The position numbers and the translations under genes are program-made. A stretch of DNA of 64,000 bases from Planctomycetota bacterium (lineage in GTDB: Bacteria; Planctomycetota; OFTM77), in NCBI GenBank assembly GCA_029260795.1, contig JAJDCO010000081.1:104087-168086 (forward strand). Direction: 5' to 3'. Below are positions 8,379 to 17,878 of the stretch, one piece after another; position 1 is the first letter of the stretch; every line of letters begins with the position of its first letter. Under the pieces are notes generated by a model, which was not told where the DNA came from, searched no databases, and saw only the letters and a program-made list of their open reading frames with translations.

Positions 8379-9527
8379 TCAGATTCTCCCATGGGCCGCG
8401 ACGACCGACAGCCGCGAGGCCATGATGGCCGGCCCGGTCCCGCTCACGAGCCCCGTCAAGGCGGTAATGCCGAGGGCCAGCAGGATCGACAGCGGCGGCA
8501 CGGGCGGGATGGTCAACCCACCGGGCATGCTGAAGTCGTTGAGCATCACGATCGCCAGTCCGACGCCCAGCACGCCCCCGATCAGCGCGATCAAGAGGGC
8601 CTCGAAGAGCATCAACGACACGATCGTCCGGTTCTGGAAGCCCAGCGTCTTGAGCGTGCCGATCTCGTTGGTGCGCTCGCGCACCGACATCATCATCGTG
8701 TTGGCCGCCACGAGCAGAATCGTGAACACCACGGCCGCGCCCACGAAGCGAAGCAGCAACGTCACGTTGCCCCACATCGAGAAGAAGCCCATGCGGAAGG
8801 CTCGCTCGGTCTCGGTCTTCGTCTGGTAGGCGTCGTTCTCGAAGGTGGCGTCGACCGCCTCGGCGACCTGGGCCGGATTGGCTCCGTCCGCGAGCTGCAG
8901 GGTGTAGAACCCGACCAACCCTTGGCTGGACTCGTCGCGGCTCTCGTCGGCGTAGTCGTAGTCGAAGTACATCACGTCTTCGGGCACGCTGCTGTCCTTG
9001 CCCTCGAAGATGCCGCAGACGGTGAACTCCCACGTGCCCGGGTAGATCGACCCCAGCAGGACGATCGGATCTCCGATCTTCTTGGCGAGCTTGTCGGCGA
9101 GGTCGCGTCCAATGATCGCGCCTCGCCGGTCGGCGTAGAAGCGCTCGAGCTGCTCCTTCGGAACTTGGATCTCGGGATTGATCTGGAAGTAGGTGTCCTT
9201 GTTCACTCCGTACTGTGCGAAGAAGTAGTCGCGATCCTGCTCCCAAGTCGCTCCGAACCAGATGCCGAAGGCCGTGCCGTTCTCGGCCACGCCGGGGACG
9301 CTTTGGATCTTGCTGCGATAGGCGATCGGCAGAGGTTGCACCAGCGAGACGCGGTTGCGCACGATGAGCCGGCGGTCGCTCGAGGAGTCGATGCCCGTTT
9401 GCAGCGCGGAGAGCGTCGCCTCGAGGAAGCAGAAGAGGAACATCGCGATCGCGATCGCGATGATCGTGAGCGTCGTGCGCACGCGATTGCGACCCAGATT
9501 CGCCCTGAGGTAGCCGAAGAACTTCAC
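8379..9527 (-). CDS. FtsX/MacB-type ABC permease (first)
   Basis: A 382-residue membrane protein with an N-terminal TM (TTLTIIAIAIAMFLFC), a ~220-residue periplasmic domain and three C-terminal TMs preceded by RERTNEIGTLKTLGFQ, the coupling-helix signature of the MacB/FtsX superfamily. The start is GTG 9527, whose bases overlap the ATPase stop (GTGA), indicating translational coupling. It pairs with the second permease downstream. Confidence 0.9.
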   Translation of the reverse strand: MKFFGYLRANLGRNRVRTTLTIIAIAIAMFLFCFLEATLSALQTGIDSSSDRRLIVRNRVSLVQPLPIAYRSKIQSVPGVAENGTAFGIWFGATWEQDRDYFFAQYGVNKDTYFQINPEIQVPKEQLERFYADRRGAIIGRDLADKLAKKIGDPIVLLGSIYPGTWEFTVCGIFEGKDSSVPEDVMYFDYDYADESRDESSQGLVGFYTLQLADGANPAQVAEAVDATFENDAYQTKTETERAFRMGFFSMWGNVTLLLRFVGAAVVFTILLVAANTMMMSVRERTNEIGTLKTLGFQNRTIVSLMLFEALLIALIGGVLGVGLAIVMLNDFSMPGGLTIPPVPPLSILLALGITALTGLVSGTGPAIMASRLSVVAAHGRI

Positions 9528-10213
9528 ACCCTCACCTCTTGTGACAGGACGCCCTTGTCGAGGTGGATGATGCGCTTGGCGACCTCGGCCGAGTGCGGAT
9601 CGTGGGTCACCATCAGGATCGTCTTGCCGAACTCCTCGTTCAGCCGCGTCATGAGCTCCAACACGTCGCGCGCCGAAACGGCGTCGAGATCACCGGTCGG
9701 CTCGTCGGCCAGAATCAGCTCGGGATCGATCACGAGCGCGCGCGCGATGGCCACGCGCTGCTGCTGACCACCCGACAGCTCGGACGGCTTGTGCTTCAGG
9801 CGATCGCTGAGCCCGACGACTCCCAAGGCGACCTCCACCTGCCGGCGTCGCTCGGCCTTGTTCATCCGCGTCAGGAGCAGGGGCAGCTCGACGTTCTGAG
9901 CCGCGGACAGCACGGGCATCAGGTTGTAGAACTGGAAGATGAACCCGACGTGCTGTGAGCGCCAGGCGGCGAGCTCTCGGCTGCTGAGGCGCGAGATCTC
10001 CTGCCCGATCGCGGTCACTCGGCCCGACGTCGGTCGATCCAGCCCGCCGATCAAGTTGAGCAGCGTCGTCTTGCCCGAGCCCGACGGCCCCATCAGGGCC
10101 ATGAAGTCGCCCTTCGGGACTTCCAGGTCGATATGGTCGAGCACCGCCACCGAGCCGCCGCGGGTCGTGTACTTCTTCGTCACGTCGTCGACGTGGACCA
10201 GTGCATCCGCCAT
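9524..10213 (-). CDS. ABC transporter ATPase (MacB/LolD type)
   Basis: A 229-residue nucleotide-binding subunit: Walker A GPSGSGKTT, signature LSGGQQQRVAIARAL, Walker B LILADEPTGDLD, and the H-loop His in MVTHDPHSAE. The DEPTGDLD and LNLIGGLDRPTSG segments are typical of the LolD/MacB/FtsE subgroup. ATG 10213 is preferred because AGGA lies 5 bases upstream; an in-frame ATG at 10243 would add 10 residues and start 1 bp after the fusion-protein stop. It powers the two permeases encoded downstream. Confidence 0.93.
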   Translation of the reverse strand: MADALVHVDDVTKKYTTRGGSVAVLDHIDLEVPKGDFMALMGPSGSGKTTLLNLIGGLDRPTSGRVTAIGQEISRLSSRELAAWRSQHVGFIFQFYNLMPVLSAAQNVELPLLLTRMNKAERRRQVEVALGVVGLSDRLKHKPSELSGGQQQRVAIARALVIDPELILADEPTGDLDAVSARDVLELMTRLNEEFGKTILMVTHDPHSAEVAKRIIHLDKGVLSQEVRV

Positions 10214-10244
10214 CAGGGTCCTGTCCTTCCTCGTCTCGCTCATC

Positions 10245-11666
10245 TCAACGCGGGCTCGCCGCGATCCTCACCGTGGCACCGTCCTCGAGATCTGCAGCAG
10301 GAGATACCACGACCCGCTCTCCCGCCGATAGTCCGCTCACGATCTCGGCCTCGCCGCCGGGCTGCTCTCGAACTTCCACGGGACGCCGTGTGAGCCGTCC
10401 CTCGTCCGAGACCACCCAGACGAAGCGAGCGCTCTCGCTGCCGCTGAGCGCTGCGGCAGTGACCAGGAGGCGCGGCGCGGCGTCCTCCGCCGACGCCTCG
10501 GCCTCCTCCTCTTCGAAAAAGGAGACCCGCGCGCCCATCTCGGGCAGGATCCGGTCATCGAGGGCATCGAAAGAGACCTTCACCTCGACCGAGGCCTTCT
10601 GCCGGTTGGCGGTCGGCACCACCTTGAAAACGCGTCCGCGGTAGACGACGTCAGGAAAGGCATCGAGCACGATGCGCACCGGTTGATCGATCCGCACGCG
10701 CCGAATGTACGACTCGTTGACCTCGGCCTCGACCATCAAGGACGACATGTCGACGATGGTGACGACGGCCACGCGCGCTTGCGCTCCGGCCGAGACCGGC
10801 GCCACGATCTCGCCGATCTCCGCGTTCTTCTGGATGACGACCCCGGCGAACGGCGCCCGGATGATCGTGTACTCGATCTGGGCCTCCATCAGCGAGACAT
10901 CGGCCCGTCGCGCCTCGAGTATCGCCTGCGCCGTGGCGACCGCGCTCGTCGCCAATCGCTCACCGAGCTCGACCGCGCTCTCGCGCTTGCGAGCTGATCG
11001 TACGCGAGCCTCCGTCTCCTCGAACCGTGCCTCCGCCCGCGAGAAGGTGGTCTCGGCCTGGTCGAGATCCCGCTGCGAGGCGAAGCCCTTCGCGACCAGC
11101 TCCTGCTGACGCTTTCGCTCACGATCCGCGTCGAGCCGCGCTGCTTCGGCGTCGCGCTGGCTCGCCTGGGCCGCCGAAGTCAGCTCGGCCGACTCGGCTC
11201 GCTCCTCTGCCGCTTGCTCTGCTCGAGACTGCGCGCCATCGCGTTCGGCACTCGCCGCCGCCACCTCCGCTCGCGCCCGCTCGAGCTGCGCGTCGAGATC
11301 GTTCTTCTCCAACCGCCCGACCACTTCGTCCTCGGCGACGCGGCTCCCTTCCACGACATTCAGCTCGACCAGCCGTCCCGTCTGCTTCGGAGCCAGTGCC
11401 GATTGCCGCTGCGCGACGACGTAGCCGTTCGCCGTCAGAGATCCCGATCCCGTGCCCGCCGCGACTCGACGCACGCTCGCCACGACGACCTCGGGCAGCG
11501 TCCACGCATCCAGCCAGCCTTGCCAAGCTCCGCGAGTGCCCCAGACGACGACCGCGAGTCCCAGCACCAGGGCGACCCAGGGCCAGCGGGTCGGCCTCCG
11601 CCGGCGCTGGTCTGCGGAGATTCGAAGCTCCGACAGGTCGGGCGGGGAGGACCGCGGCTCCGTCAA
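10245..11666 (-). CDS. Periplasmic adaptor (HlyD/MacA family)
   Basis: A 473-residue membrane fusion protein: one TM near residues 28-45, a lipoyl-like half-motif, a long Ala/Glu/Arg-rich coiled-coil hairpin (about residues 120-260), the second lipoyl half (IIRAPFAGVVIQKNAEIGE) and beta-barrel/membrane-proximal domains. The start is put at TTG 11666 because AGGAG sits 8 bases upstream; an in-frame ATG at 11762 would add 32 residues without hydrophobic or conserved character. First gene of a four-gene export operon. No TolC-like partner lies in the window. An acidic EEEEAEASAEDA insert near the C-terminus is unusual. Confidence 0.88.
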   Translation of the reverse strand: MTEPRSSPPDLSELRISADQRRRRPTRWPWVALVLGLAVVVWGTRGAWQGWLDAWTLPEVVVASVRRVAAGTGSGSLTANGYVVAQRQSALAPKQTGRLVELNVVEGSRVAEDEVVGRLEKNDLDAQLERARAEVAAASAERDGAQSRAEQAAEERAESAELTSAAQASQRDAEAARLDADRERKRQQELVAKGFASQRDLDQAETTFSRAEARFEETEARVRSARKRESAVELGERLATSAVATAQAILEARRADVSLMEAQIEYTIIRAPFAGVVIQKNAEIGEIVAPVSAGAQARVAVVTIVDMSSLMVEAEVNESYIRRVRIDQPVRIVLDAFPDVVYRGRVFKVVPTANRQKASVEVKVSFDALDDRILPEMGARVSFFEEEEAEASAEDAAPRLLVTAAALSGSESARFVWVVSDEGRLTRRPVEVREQPGGEAEIVSGLSAGERVVVSPAADLEDGATVRIAASPR

Positions 11667-11930
11667 CGATTCGTCTCCTGGAAGTCTTCGAAAGAGTCGA
11701 GTGTGTGGCTGATCGGCAATGTCCCGAGTGGCGGGACCGAGCCCACCCTCGTGCCGCGCCATCTTACTGCCCGAGGAGGGCTCCGTGCGAGCGCTCCACC
11801 GAACTCACTCCAGAACCCTTCGACCACCCGAAGCTCTGGGATTCGATCGACAGACCGGCACCGGACTCGGCCGATGAACTCCAGTGGCTCGAGGCTCTTG
11901 GACCCGCTTGGCTGCGAAGGGATAACTCGG

Positions 11931-13415
11931 ATGTCGCGGCGGAACGCCCTTCACCTCCTCAACCTTCCGATCCTCTCGATTCTGATCCTGACCGCCTGCC
12001 GGCCAGCCGCGGAACCGGTTCCCAAACCGATTCCCGAGCCCTTGTTGACGCCGACGGCAGCCGAGATTCCGCGGCCTCGCTCGCGACGACCCGTGCAGGG
12101 TGTGGTGATCGTGGTGCTCGACACGCTGCGCTGGGACTACCTTGGCTGCTACGGATCGGATCGCGGGCTCACGCCTGACCTCGACACCCTGGCCGAGGAG
12201 TCCATTCGATTCGAGCGTGCCTACGCCACGTCCGCCTGGACTCGCTCCTCGATCGCCTCCCTGCTGACGGCTCGCTACCCGACGGCCTGTGGCACACTCG
12301 GTCGCGCGGACCTGCTGTCCGAAACCGAGGTCACGCTGGCCGAGATCCTCGGCCGGCAAGGCTTCGCCACGCACGGTCTTTCGACCAACGTCAACGCCGG
12401 CGCCGAGTTCGGATTCAGCCAAGGCTTCGACTCCTTCACCGTTCCACCCGGCCGCGACTCCTATCCCGACGGCTTCCAAATGGTGCCCGCCGAGGCCGTC
12501 ACCCACGCGGCTTTGGAGTGGTTGGACGGGCGAGACGCCGAGCGACCGTTCTTGCTGTTCCTCCACTACACCGACCCTCACGACCCGTACCTGCCCCACG
12601 AGGAGTGGAACGACCCGCGGTTCTCGCCAGGGCGCTTCGACGGCTCTCGGCCCTCGCTTCAAGAGCTCGACTCCACGCCACCTGAAGAGCTGACGGCCCT
12701 CGACCGGAATCGCATCGTCGATCTGTACTCGGGCGAGGTCGCCTACTGCGATCGCTGGATCGGCGCCTTGCTGGACGGTTTGGCGACGCGCGGGCTGGGG
12801 CGAGACGAGACGTTGATGGTCGTGACGGCCGACCACGGCGAAGGCCTGTGGTCGCACGGCTGGCGCGGTCATGGAGCCGATCTCTTCGAGGAGATGATCC
12901 GAGTTCCGCTGCTGGTTCGCTTGCCCGGTGAGACCGGAGGCCAGTCCATCGAGACGCCGGTGAGCCTCATCGACCTGTCCCCGACGGTCCTGGCCCACCT
13001 CGGGCTGCCTCAACCCGACTCCTTCCAAGGCCACTCTTGGCTCCCGTTGCTGCGGGGTGAAGATCGTCCACGCGCGCTCGAGTACATCTACTCGGAGCTG
13101 AGCTTGGGTCCCTTCGATCTCGAGAGCCTCCGCCTCGACGACTGGAAGCTCATCAAGAACCGAGGCCTGATCAACGAGCCCCAGAGCCCCTATCAGCTCT
13201 ACGACCTCGCCCGAGATCCCGATGAGCAGGTCGACTTGATCGGGACCGGACATCCGCTCGAGCGCCATCTGATCGATGCGCTGTGGATGTGGAACCGCGC
13301 CATCGCCGGCACCGCCGAGCCGCGGCGTCCCGGTCGACTGACCGATCTCAGCCCCGAAACCGTCGCGGCCATGCGCGGCCTCGGATACTTGGGACCCGTC
13401 GACGAGCAGCGCTGA
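11931..13415 (+). CDS. Sulfatase-like hydrolase, lipoprotein, Thr at nucleophile site
   Basis: A 494-residue protein of the alkaline phosphatase/sulfatase superfamily with a lipoprotein signal (LPILSILILTAC, Cys about residue 23). Superfamily metal motifs are VLDTLRWD (Asp64), HYTDPHDPY and VTADHGEGLW. True sulfatases have C/S-x-P-S-R for formylglycine formation; here the equivalent stretch is SAWTRSSIASLLTARYP, with Thr104 where the modified Cys/Ser should be and no P-S-R. Thr nucleophiles are known in phospho-transferring members, so a phosphatase or phosphotransferase role on an envelope substrate is at least as likely as sulfatase. ATG 11931 was chosen because the lipobox follows directly; the longer frame upstream has no protein-like character. 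Confidence 0.85.
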   Translation: MSRRNALHLLNLPILSILILTACRPAAEPVPKPIPEPLLTPTAAEIPRPRSRRPVQGVVIVVLDTLRWDYLGCYGSDRGLTPDLDTLAEESIRFERAYATSAWTRSSIASLLTARYPTACGTLGRADLLSETEVTLAEILGRQGFATHGLSTNVNAGAEFGFSQGFDSFTVPPGRDSYPDGFQMVPAEAVTHAALEWLDGRDAERPFLLFLHYTDPHDPYLPHEEWNDPRFSPGRFDGSRPSLQELDSTPPEELTALDRNRIVDLYSGEVAYCDRWIGALLDGLATRGLGRDETLMVVTADHGEGLWSHGWRGHGADLFEEMIRVPLLVRLPGETGGQSIETPVSLIDLSPTVLAHLGLPQPDSFQGHSWLPLLRGEDRPRALEYIYSELSLGPFDLESLRLDDWKLIKNRGLINEPQSPYQLYDLARDPDEQVDLIGTGHPLERHLIDALWMWNRAIAGTAEPRRPGRLTDLSPETVAAMRGLGYLGPVDEQR

Positions 13416-13622
13416 CGGCCGCACGGGCGAGCGTCGACGGGGCGTCCGGACCGCTCTCTCACGGGATGGAAGCTGACCGCGCCACGGCCCGACAACGTCG
13501 ATGTCAGGAGCTCGGCCTCGCCTCGAGCTCCGTTCGCGTCTCTGTTTCCCTCCGACTCTTGGTCGCGAAGACCTAGAATGGCGCCCACGATTTCACTCTC
13601 GATCCGATCAGGAGGAGTCCCC

Positions 13623-14624
13623 GTGCTGGATGTGGCTGTCATCGGTGCCGGGTTCGCGGGGCTGAGCTGTGCTCAGCGGTTGGCGAGCCATGGGCAACGG
13701 GTCGCGGTGCTGGAGAAGGCCCCGCGGCTAGGAGGTCGGTTGGCGACCCTCGTCGTCGAGGGACAGACGATCGACTGCGGGGCTCCGTTCTTCGTCGCGC
13801 AGGATGCCGGCTTCCGGGCTTTCGTCGACGAGCTGATCGCACACGGCGTCTCGAAGCGCTGGACGGGGCGGCTGGGGCGCGTCGATGAACGCGGTCTGCA
13901 CGATCTCGACGACGGTATCGATCGATTCATCTGCCCGGACGGCATGCCGGACATTGGCCGATTCCTGGCGCGCGACCTCGATCTCCGCCTGGGCGCGAGT
14001 GCCGCGCGCTTGGAGCTGAGCTCCGAGCGGTGGACGATTCACCTCGACGCTGGCGAAACGGTCGAGGCGGCCGCGGTGGTACTGGCACTGCCCACACCGG
14101 TCGCGACCCAGCTTCTCGAGACGCTGCCGCCGGGCCCTCTCGCGTCCGTGAGCTCGGTTCACGAGCCCCTGGCCCGGATCGAGTATGACCCGATCATCGC
14201 GGCCATCTCGATGTACGAGAGCTCGATCGTGCTGCCGACCTACGAGGGCATCGTGGTCCGCAACGACGGGCCGTTGGAGTGGATCGGCGTCGACAGCGCA
14301 CTGCGAGCCGATGCGAAGTATCCGGCGCTGGTGATCCATGGCTGGGGCTGGTGGAGCCGAGAGATGATGGGAGTGACCGACGACGTGGCACTCTCCGACC
14401 TGCTCTTTGAAGCCGGGCGGATCCTCGGGGACTGGGTAGAGCTCCCCCGGGCGCGACATCTTCAGCGCTGGCGCTTTGCGGGACCGGCTCAGCGCCTCGA
14501 CCGATTCTGGCTCGCGACCGACGCCGGGCCTCGCCTCGGAGCGTGCGGCGACTTCGGGCCGGTCAAGGACCTCGAAGGCGCCTGGCGCTCGGGGGTGGGG
14601 CTGGCGGCGGAGCTCGGTGCCTGA
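13623..14624 (+). CDS. Renalase-like FAD/NAD(P) oxidoreductase
   Basis: A 333-residue flavoprotein starting at GTG 13623, five bases after GGAGGAG. The N-terminus is a Rossmann FAD-binding fold (VAVIGAGFAGLSCAQRL, then VLEKAPRLGGRLAT), followed by IDCGAPFFVAQD, the pattern seen in bacterial renalase-type amine-oxidase-fold enzymes. The C-terminus contains LGACGDFGPVKDLEGAWRSG, the second FAD-contact region. Renalases oxidise off-isomers of NAD(P)H; other related proteins act on unknown substrates. It stands alone between the sulfatase-like gene and valS. Confidence 0.82.
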   Translation: MLDVAVIGAGFAGLSCAQRLASHGQRVAVLEKAPRLGGRLATLVVEGQTIDCGAPFFVAQDAGFRAFVDELIAHGVSKRWTGRLGRVDERGLHDLDDGIDRFICPDGMPDIGRFLARDLDLRLGASAARLELSSERWTIHLDAGETVEAAAVVLALPTPVATQLLETLPPGPLASVSSVHEPLARIEYDPIIAAISMYESSIVLPTYEGIVVRNDGPLEWIGVDSALRADAKYPALVIHGWGWWSREMMGVTDDVALSDLLFEAGRILGDWVELPRARHLQRWRFAGPAQRLDRFWLATDAGPRLGACGDFGPVKDLEGAWRSGVGLAAELGA

Positions 14625-14814
14625 AGGGACGGCGGCAGCCGACAGGAGACCTGGGTCGGAATCGGAGTTAGAATGCGCGCTCGATCTGAGGAGAGACTCC
14701 TCGGATCCCCCGCGAAACCGGGCGATACAGGCGCTGGCCCCCATCTGACGGAGACCCCCGATGAGACGCTTCCGACCGAGTCGTTCGAGCTGAGAAAAAA
14801 CTCTCGGCTCCCTC

Positions 14815-14843
14815 ATTGACCCGCGGAAGACATCTGGTACAGT
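14815..14843 (+). promoter_or_regulatory. Sigma-70-type promoter, extended -10
   Basis: TTGACC (14815-14820), 17 bp, then TACAGT (14838-14843), with TG one base upstream of the -10 (TGGTACAGT). This is the best housekeeping-type promoter I can see in the window. Predicted start of transcription is near 14850. Confidence 0.65.
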
Positions 14844-14855
14844 GCACGTATCAAA

Positions 14856-14882
14856 GGCGCTGCGGCGAGCAGCGCCTTTTTT
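14856..14882 (+). terminator. Intrinsic terminator just after the promoter
   Basis: Perfect 8-bp stem GGCGCTGC (14856-14863) and GCAGCGCC (14869-14876), 5-base loop, followed by T6 (14877-14882). It starts only about 6 bases after the predicted start site, so it would yield an RNA of about 30 nt unless antitermination occurs. Confidence 0.75.
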
Positions 14883-15127
14883 CGTTGGTTCCGCCCCCCT
14901 CCTCTGCTCGATGAGATCCCACGGTGCCCCGGGGCCCACCGGATCCTCGATCCCGAGAGCCTCGGAGCCTCCGGAAGCACCAGGTGACCCGTCACCTCTT
15001 CCTTCCGGTCATTGACGGGCTGATAACGCCCGCTCCCTCTGGTATCGTTCGATCCCTTCCAAGAAGGCCCTCTACCGGTGGAGGGCCCATCTGTCCCCGG
15101 ATCATGAGGCGAGAGAAGATCGCAGCC

Positions 15128-17878
15128 ATGTCTCAGGAGCTGAGCAAGACGTACGACCCGAAGGCGGTGGAGCAAGCCGCCTACGCGAAGGAGCTCGAAG
15201 CCCAGGCCTTTCATGCCGACCCGTCGGCCGGAGGCCCGTCGTACACGATCGTCATCCCGCCTCCGAATGTGACGGGCTCCCTGCACATGGGGCACGCCCT
15301 GGACAACACGCTCCAGGATATCCTGATCCGCTGGCGGCGCATGGAAGGTCGCAACACGCTTTGGGTTCCGGGCGTCGACCATGCCGGCATCGCGACCCAG
15401 ACGGTGGTCGAGAAGAAGCTGCTGGCCGAGACCGGTAAGACGCGTCACGAGATCGGCCGCGAGAAGCTGGTCGAGTCGATCTGGGAGTGGAAGGGCAAGT
15501 ACGGCGATCGGATCTTGAATCAGCTCCACGGCCTGGCGGCGAGCTGTGATTGGGATCGGACGCGCTTCACGCTCGACGACATGTGCGCCCAGGCGGTGCG
15601 CCAGATCTTCTTCGACCTGTTTCGGGACGGGCACATCTACCGCGGCAAGCGCCTGGTGAACTGGGACCCGGCCACGCAGACCGCCTTGGCCGACGACGAG
15701 GTCGAGCACCAGGCGATGACGTCGAAGTTCTACCACCTGCGCTACCCGCTCACCTCCGGGGACGGGCACGTGGTGGTGGCCACCACTCGTCCCGAGACGA
15801 TGCTGGGCGACACGGCGGTGGCGGTGCATCCCGACGACGCACGTTATCAAAAGCTCATCGGGCAGACCGTCACGCTCCCCTTGATGAACCGGGAGATCCC
15901 GATCATCGCCGATCATTGGGCGGACCCGACCAAGGGCTCCGGCTGTGTGAAGATCACGCCCGCCCACGACCCGAACGACTACGAGGTCGGCCTGCGGCAC
16001 GACCTCCCGATGATCAACGTGATGCATCCCGACGCGCGCATCAACGAGAACGGCGGCGCCTACGACGGGCTCGATCGCTACGAGGCGCGAAAGCGCGTGG
16101 TCGCGGATCTCGAGAAGCTCGATCTCATTGAGAAGATCGAGGAGATCGAGAATGAGATCGGCCACTCGTATCGCAGCCATGCGGCCATCGAGCCGTATCT
16201 GAGCGATCAGTGGTTCGTGGCCGTGAAGAGCCTGGCCGCTCCCGCGATCGAGGCCGCCCAGGACGGGCGACTGCGCTTTCATCCCGAGCGCTACACGCGC
16301 ACTTACCTCGATTGGCTCGAGAACCTGCGCGACTGGTGCATCAGCCGACAGCTCTGGTGGGGTCATCGCATTCCCATCTGGCATGCCGAAGGCGGCGACG
16401 AGTCGGCGTTCGAGAAGGCCTTCGGCTCGGACGATCAGTCCGTCTACCGGCGCACCGAGACCGATGACGGATGGCTGGTCTGCTCGATGCGTGACCTCCG
16501 AGGCGACGAGGTGGCCGGGGTGACGTTGGAGCGTGATCCGGACGTGCTCGACACCTGGTTCAGCTCCGCGCTCTGGCCGTTCAGCACGCTCGGCTGGCCC
16601 GAGAAGACGCCGGAGCTCGCCACCTATTATCCGACCAACACGCTCGTGACCGCGCGCGACATCATCACCCTGTGGGTGTCGCGGATGGTGATGTTCGGTC
16701 TCTATGGCGCCGGCGATCTGCCGTTCACCGACGTGTTCATTCACGCGACGATCCTCGACGGCGAAGGTCAGCGAATGAGCAAGTCGAAGGGCAACGGCGT
16801 CGACCCGCTCGACATCATCGAGACCTACGGCGCCGACGCGATGCGGTTCACGCTCGCGCACATGACGACCGACACACAGGACATTCGCCTCCCGATCGAT
16901 CGCGATGAGCAAGGGCGCAATACGTCCAAGCGCTTCGAGAGCGGCCGCAACTTCTGCAACAAGCTCTGGAATGCCTCGCGATTCGCGATGATGAATCTCG
17001 AAGGCGTCGGGTGTGAGACCCTCGACATCGCCCAGCTCCCGGTCGAAGATCGCTGGATCCTGTCGCGCCTCCAGAAGCGCATTCGCGAGGCGCAGTCCGC
17101 CCTCGAGGCATTCACCTTCCATCCTGCCATCGACGGCCTCCGCGAGTTCTTCTGGAACGAGCTGTGCGATTGGTACCTCGAGATCATCAAGTCGCGGGTG
17201 AAGGAAGGCGGCACCAGCGGGCAAGCCGCCCTCCAGGTCCTCGCCACCTGCCTCGACCGATCGCTGCGGCTCCTGCATCCCTTCATCCCGCTCATCACCG
17301 AGACGATCTGGTGGAACCTGAACGCGATCGTGCCGAAGCGCGGCCTGCCGGGCGTGGATGAGCTCGACTCGCCTGAGCTGCTCGTGAAGGCCCCCTGGCC
17401 GCAGGAGCGCGCGGCACTCGTGGACGAGGAAGCCGAGCGACAGGTCGAGCACATGATCGCCATCACCCGCGCCGTGCGCGAGGTGCGCAGCGAGCACAAG
17501 GTCGCGCCCAAGGCGCTCGTCCCCCTCGTCATCGGCGCGGCGTCACTGGACGGCATCGAGACGGCCGGTCACATCGTTCGCGAGATGTGCGGCGTGTCGG
17601 AGATTCAGCTCGACGCTTCCGAGCCCTCGGCGGCCGACGCGGCAACCTTCCGCCTGGACGGGATCGAGTATCGTGTCCCCGGAATCGTCGACGCCGATGC
17701 CGAGCGCCAGCGCCTCGAGAAGCAGCTCCAGAAGCTCCGCGGCGAGGAGAAGGCGCTTCAAGGACGCCTCTCGAATGCCGGCTACGTCGACCGCGCCCCG
17801 GCGCATCTCGTCCAGGAGTCCAAAGACCGCCTCGCCCAGGTACAAGCCGAGATTACCGACATCGCGGCTCGGGTCTGA
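15128..17878 (+). CDS. valS: Valyl-tRNA synthetase
   Basis: A 916-residue class I synthetase charging tRNA-Val. Motifs: PPPNVTGSLHMGHAL with the HIGH signature as HMGH (residues 53-56), ATTRPETMLGD of the editing domain, DWCISRQLWWGHRIP, the KMSKS loop as RMSKSKGN (549-556), an anticodon-binding helical domain, and the C-terminal coiled coil typical of ValRS (about residues 845-916, rich in Glu/Lys/Gln). Length is normal for a bacterial ValRS. ATG 15128 starts at MSQELSKTYDP; an in-frame ATG at 15104 would add eight residues. The upstream promoter/terminator element suggests leader-level control. Confidence 0.97.
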   Translation: MSQELSKTYDPKAVEQAAYAKELEAQAFHADPSAGGPSYTIVIPPPNVTGSLHMGHALDNTLQDILIRWRRMEGRNTLWVPGVDHAGIATQTVVEKKLLAETGKTRHEIGREKLVESIWEWKGKYGDRILNQLHGLAASCDWDRTRFTLDDMCAQAVRQIFFDLFRDGHIYRGKRLVNWDPATQTALADDEVEHQAMTSKFYHLRYPLTSGDGHVVVATTRPETMLGDTAVAVHPDDARYQKLIGQTVTLPLMNREIPIIADHWADPTKGSGCVKITPAHDPNDYEVGLRHDLPMINVMHPDARINENGGAYDGLDRYEARKRVVADLEKLDLIEKIEEIENEIGHSYRSHAAIEPYLSDQWFVAVKSLAAPAIEAAQDGRLRFHPERYTRTYLDWLENLRDWCISRQLWWGHRIPIWHAEGGDESAFEKAFGSDDQSVYRRTETDDGWLVCSMRDLRGDEVAGVTLERDPDVLDTWFSSALWPFSTLGWPEKTPELATYYPTNTLVTARDIITLWVSRMVMFGLYGAGDLPFTDVFIHATILDGEGQRMSKSKGNGVDPLDIIETYGADAMRFTLAHMTTDTQDIRLPIDRDEQGRNTSKRFESGRNFCNKLWNASRFAMMNLEGVGCETLDIAQLPVEDRWILSRLQKRIREAQSALEAFTFHPAIDGLREFFWNELCDWYLEIIKSRVKEGGTSGQAALQVLATCLDRSLRLLHPFIPLITETIWWNLNAIVPKRGLPGVDELDSPELLVKAPWPQERAALVDEEAERQVEHMIAITRAVREVRSEHKVAPKALVPLVIGAASLDGIETAGHIVREMCGVSEIQLDASEPSAADAATFRLDGIEYRVPGIVDADAERQRLEKQLQKLRGEEKALQGRLSNAGYVDRAPAHLVQESKDRLAQVQAEITDIAARV

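Larger units (their letters stand above)
14625..15127 (+). other. valS leader region
   Basis: This 503-bp gap has no gene but carries a strong promoter (14815-14843), an intrinsic terminator almost on top of its start site (14856-14882), and a second GC hairpin (GGCCCTC at 15066-15072 pairing with GAGGGCC at 15081-15087) just before valS. A weak second promoter-like pair (TTGACG 15012-15017 and TATCGT 15043-15048) has an unfavourable 25-bp spacing. No T-box consensus was found. Confidence 0.5.

Noticed and set aside
11667..11762. Longer start for the MacA-like adaptor at ATG 11762
   Set aside because: TTG 11666 has AGGAG at correct distance and the extra 32 residues lack any signal or conservation.
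14883..15127. T-box riboswitch before valS
   Set aside because: No T-box consensus or specifier-loop arrangement was seen; only a short GC hairpin without T-run.
14813..17497. 894-codon open frame antisense to valS
   Set aside because: Covers a clear valyl-tRNA synthetase; product is low-complexity with no motif, as expected from high-GC antisense.
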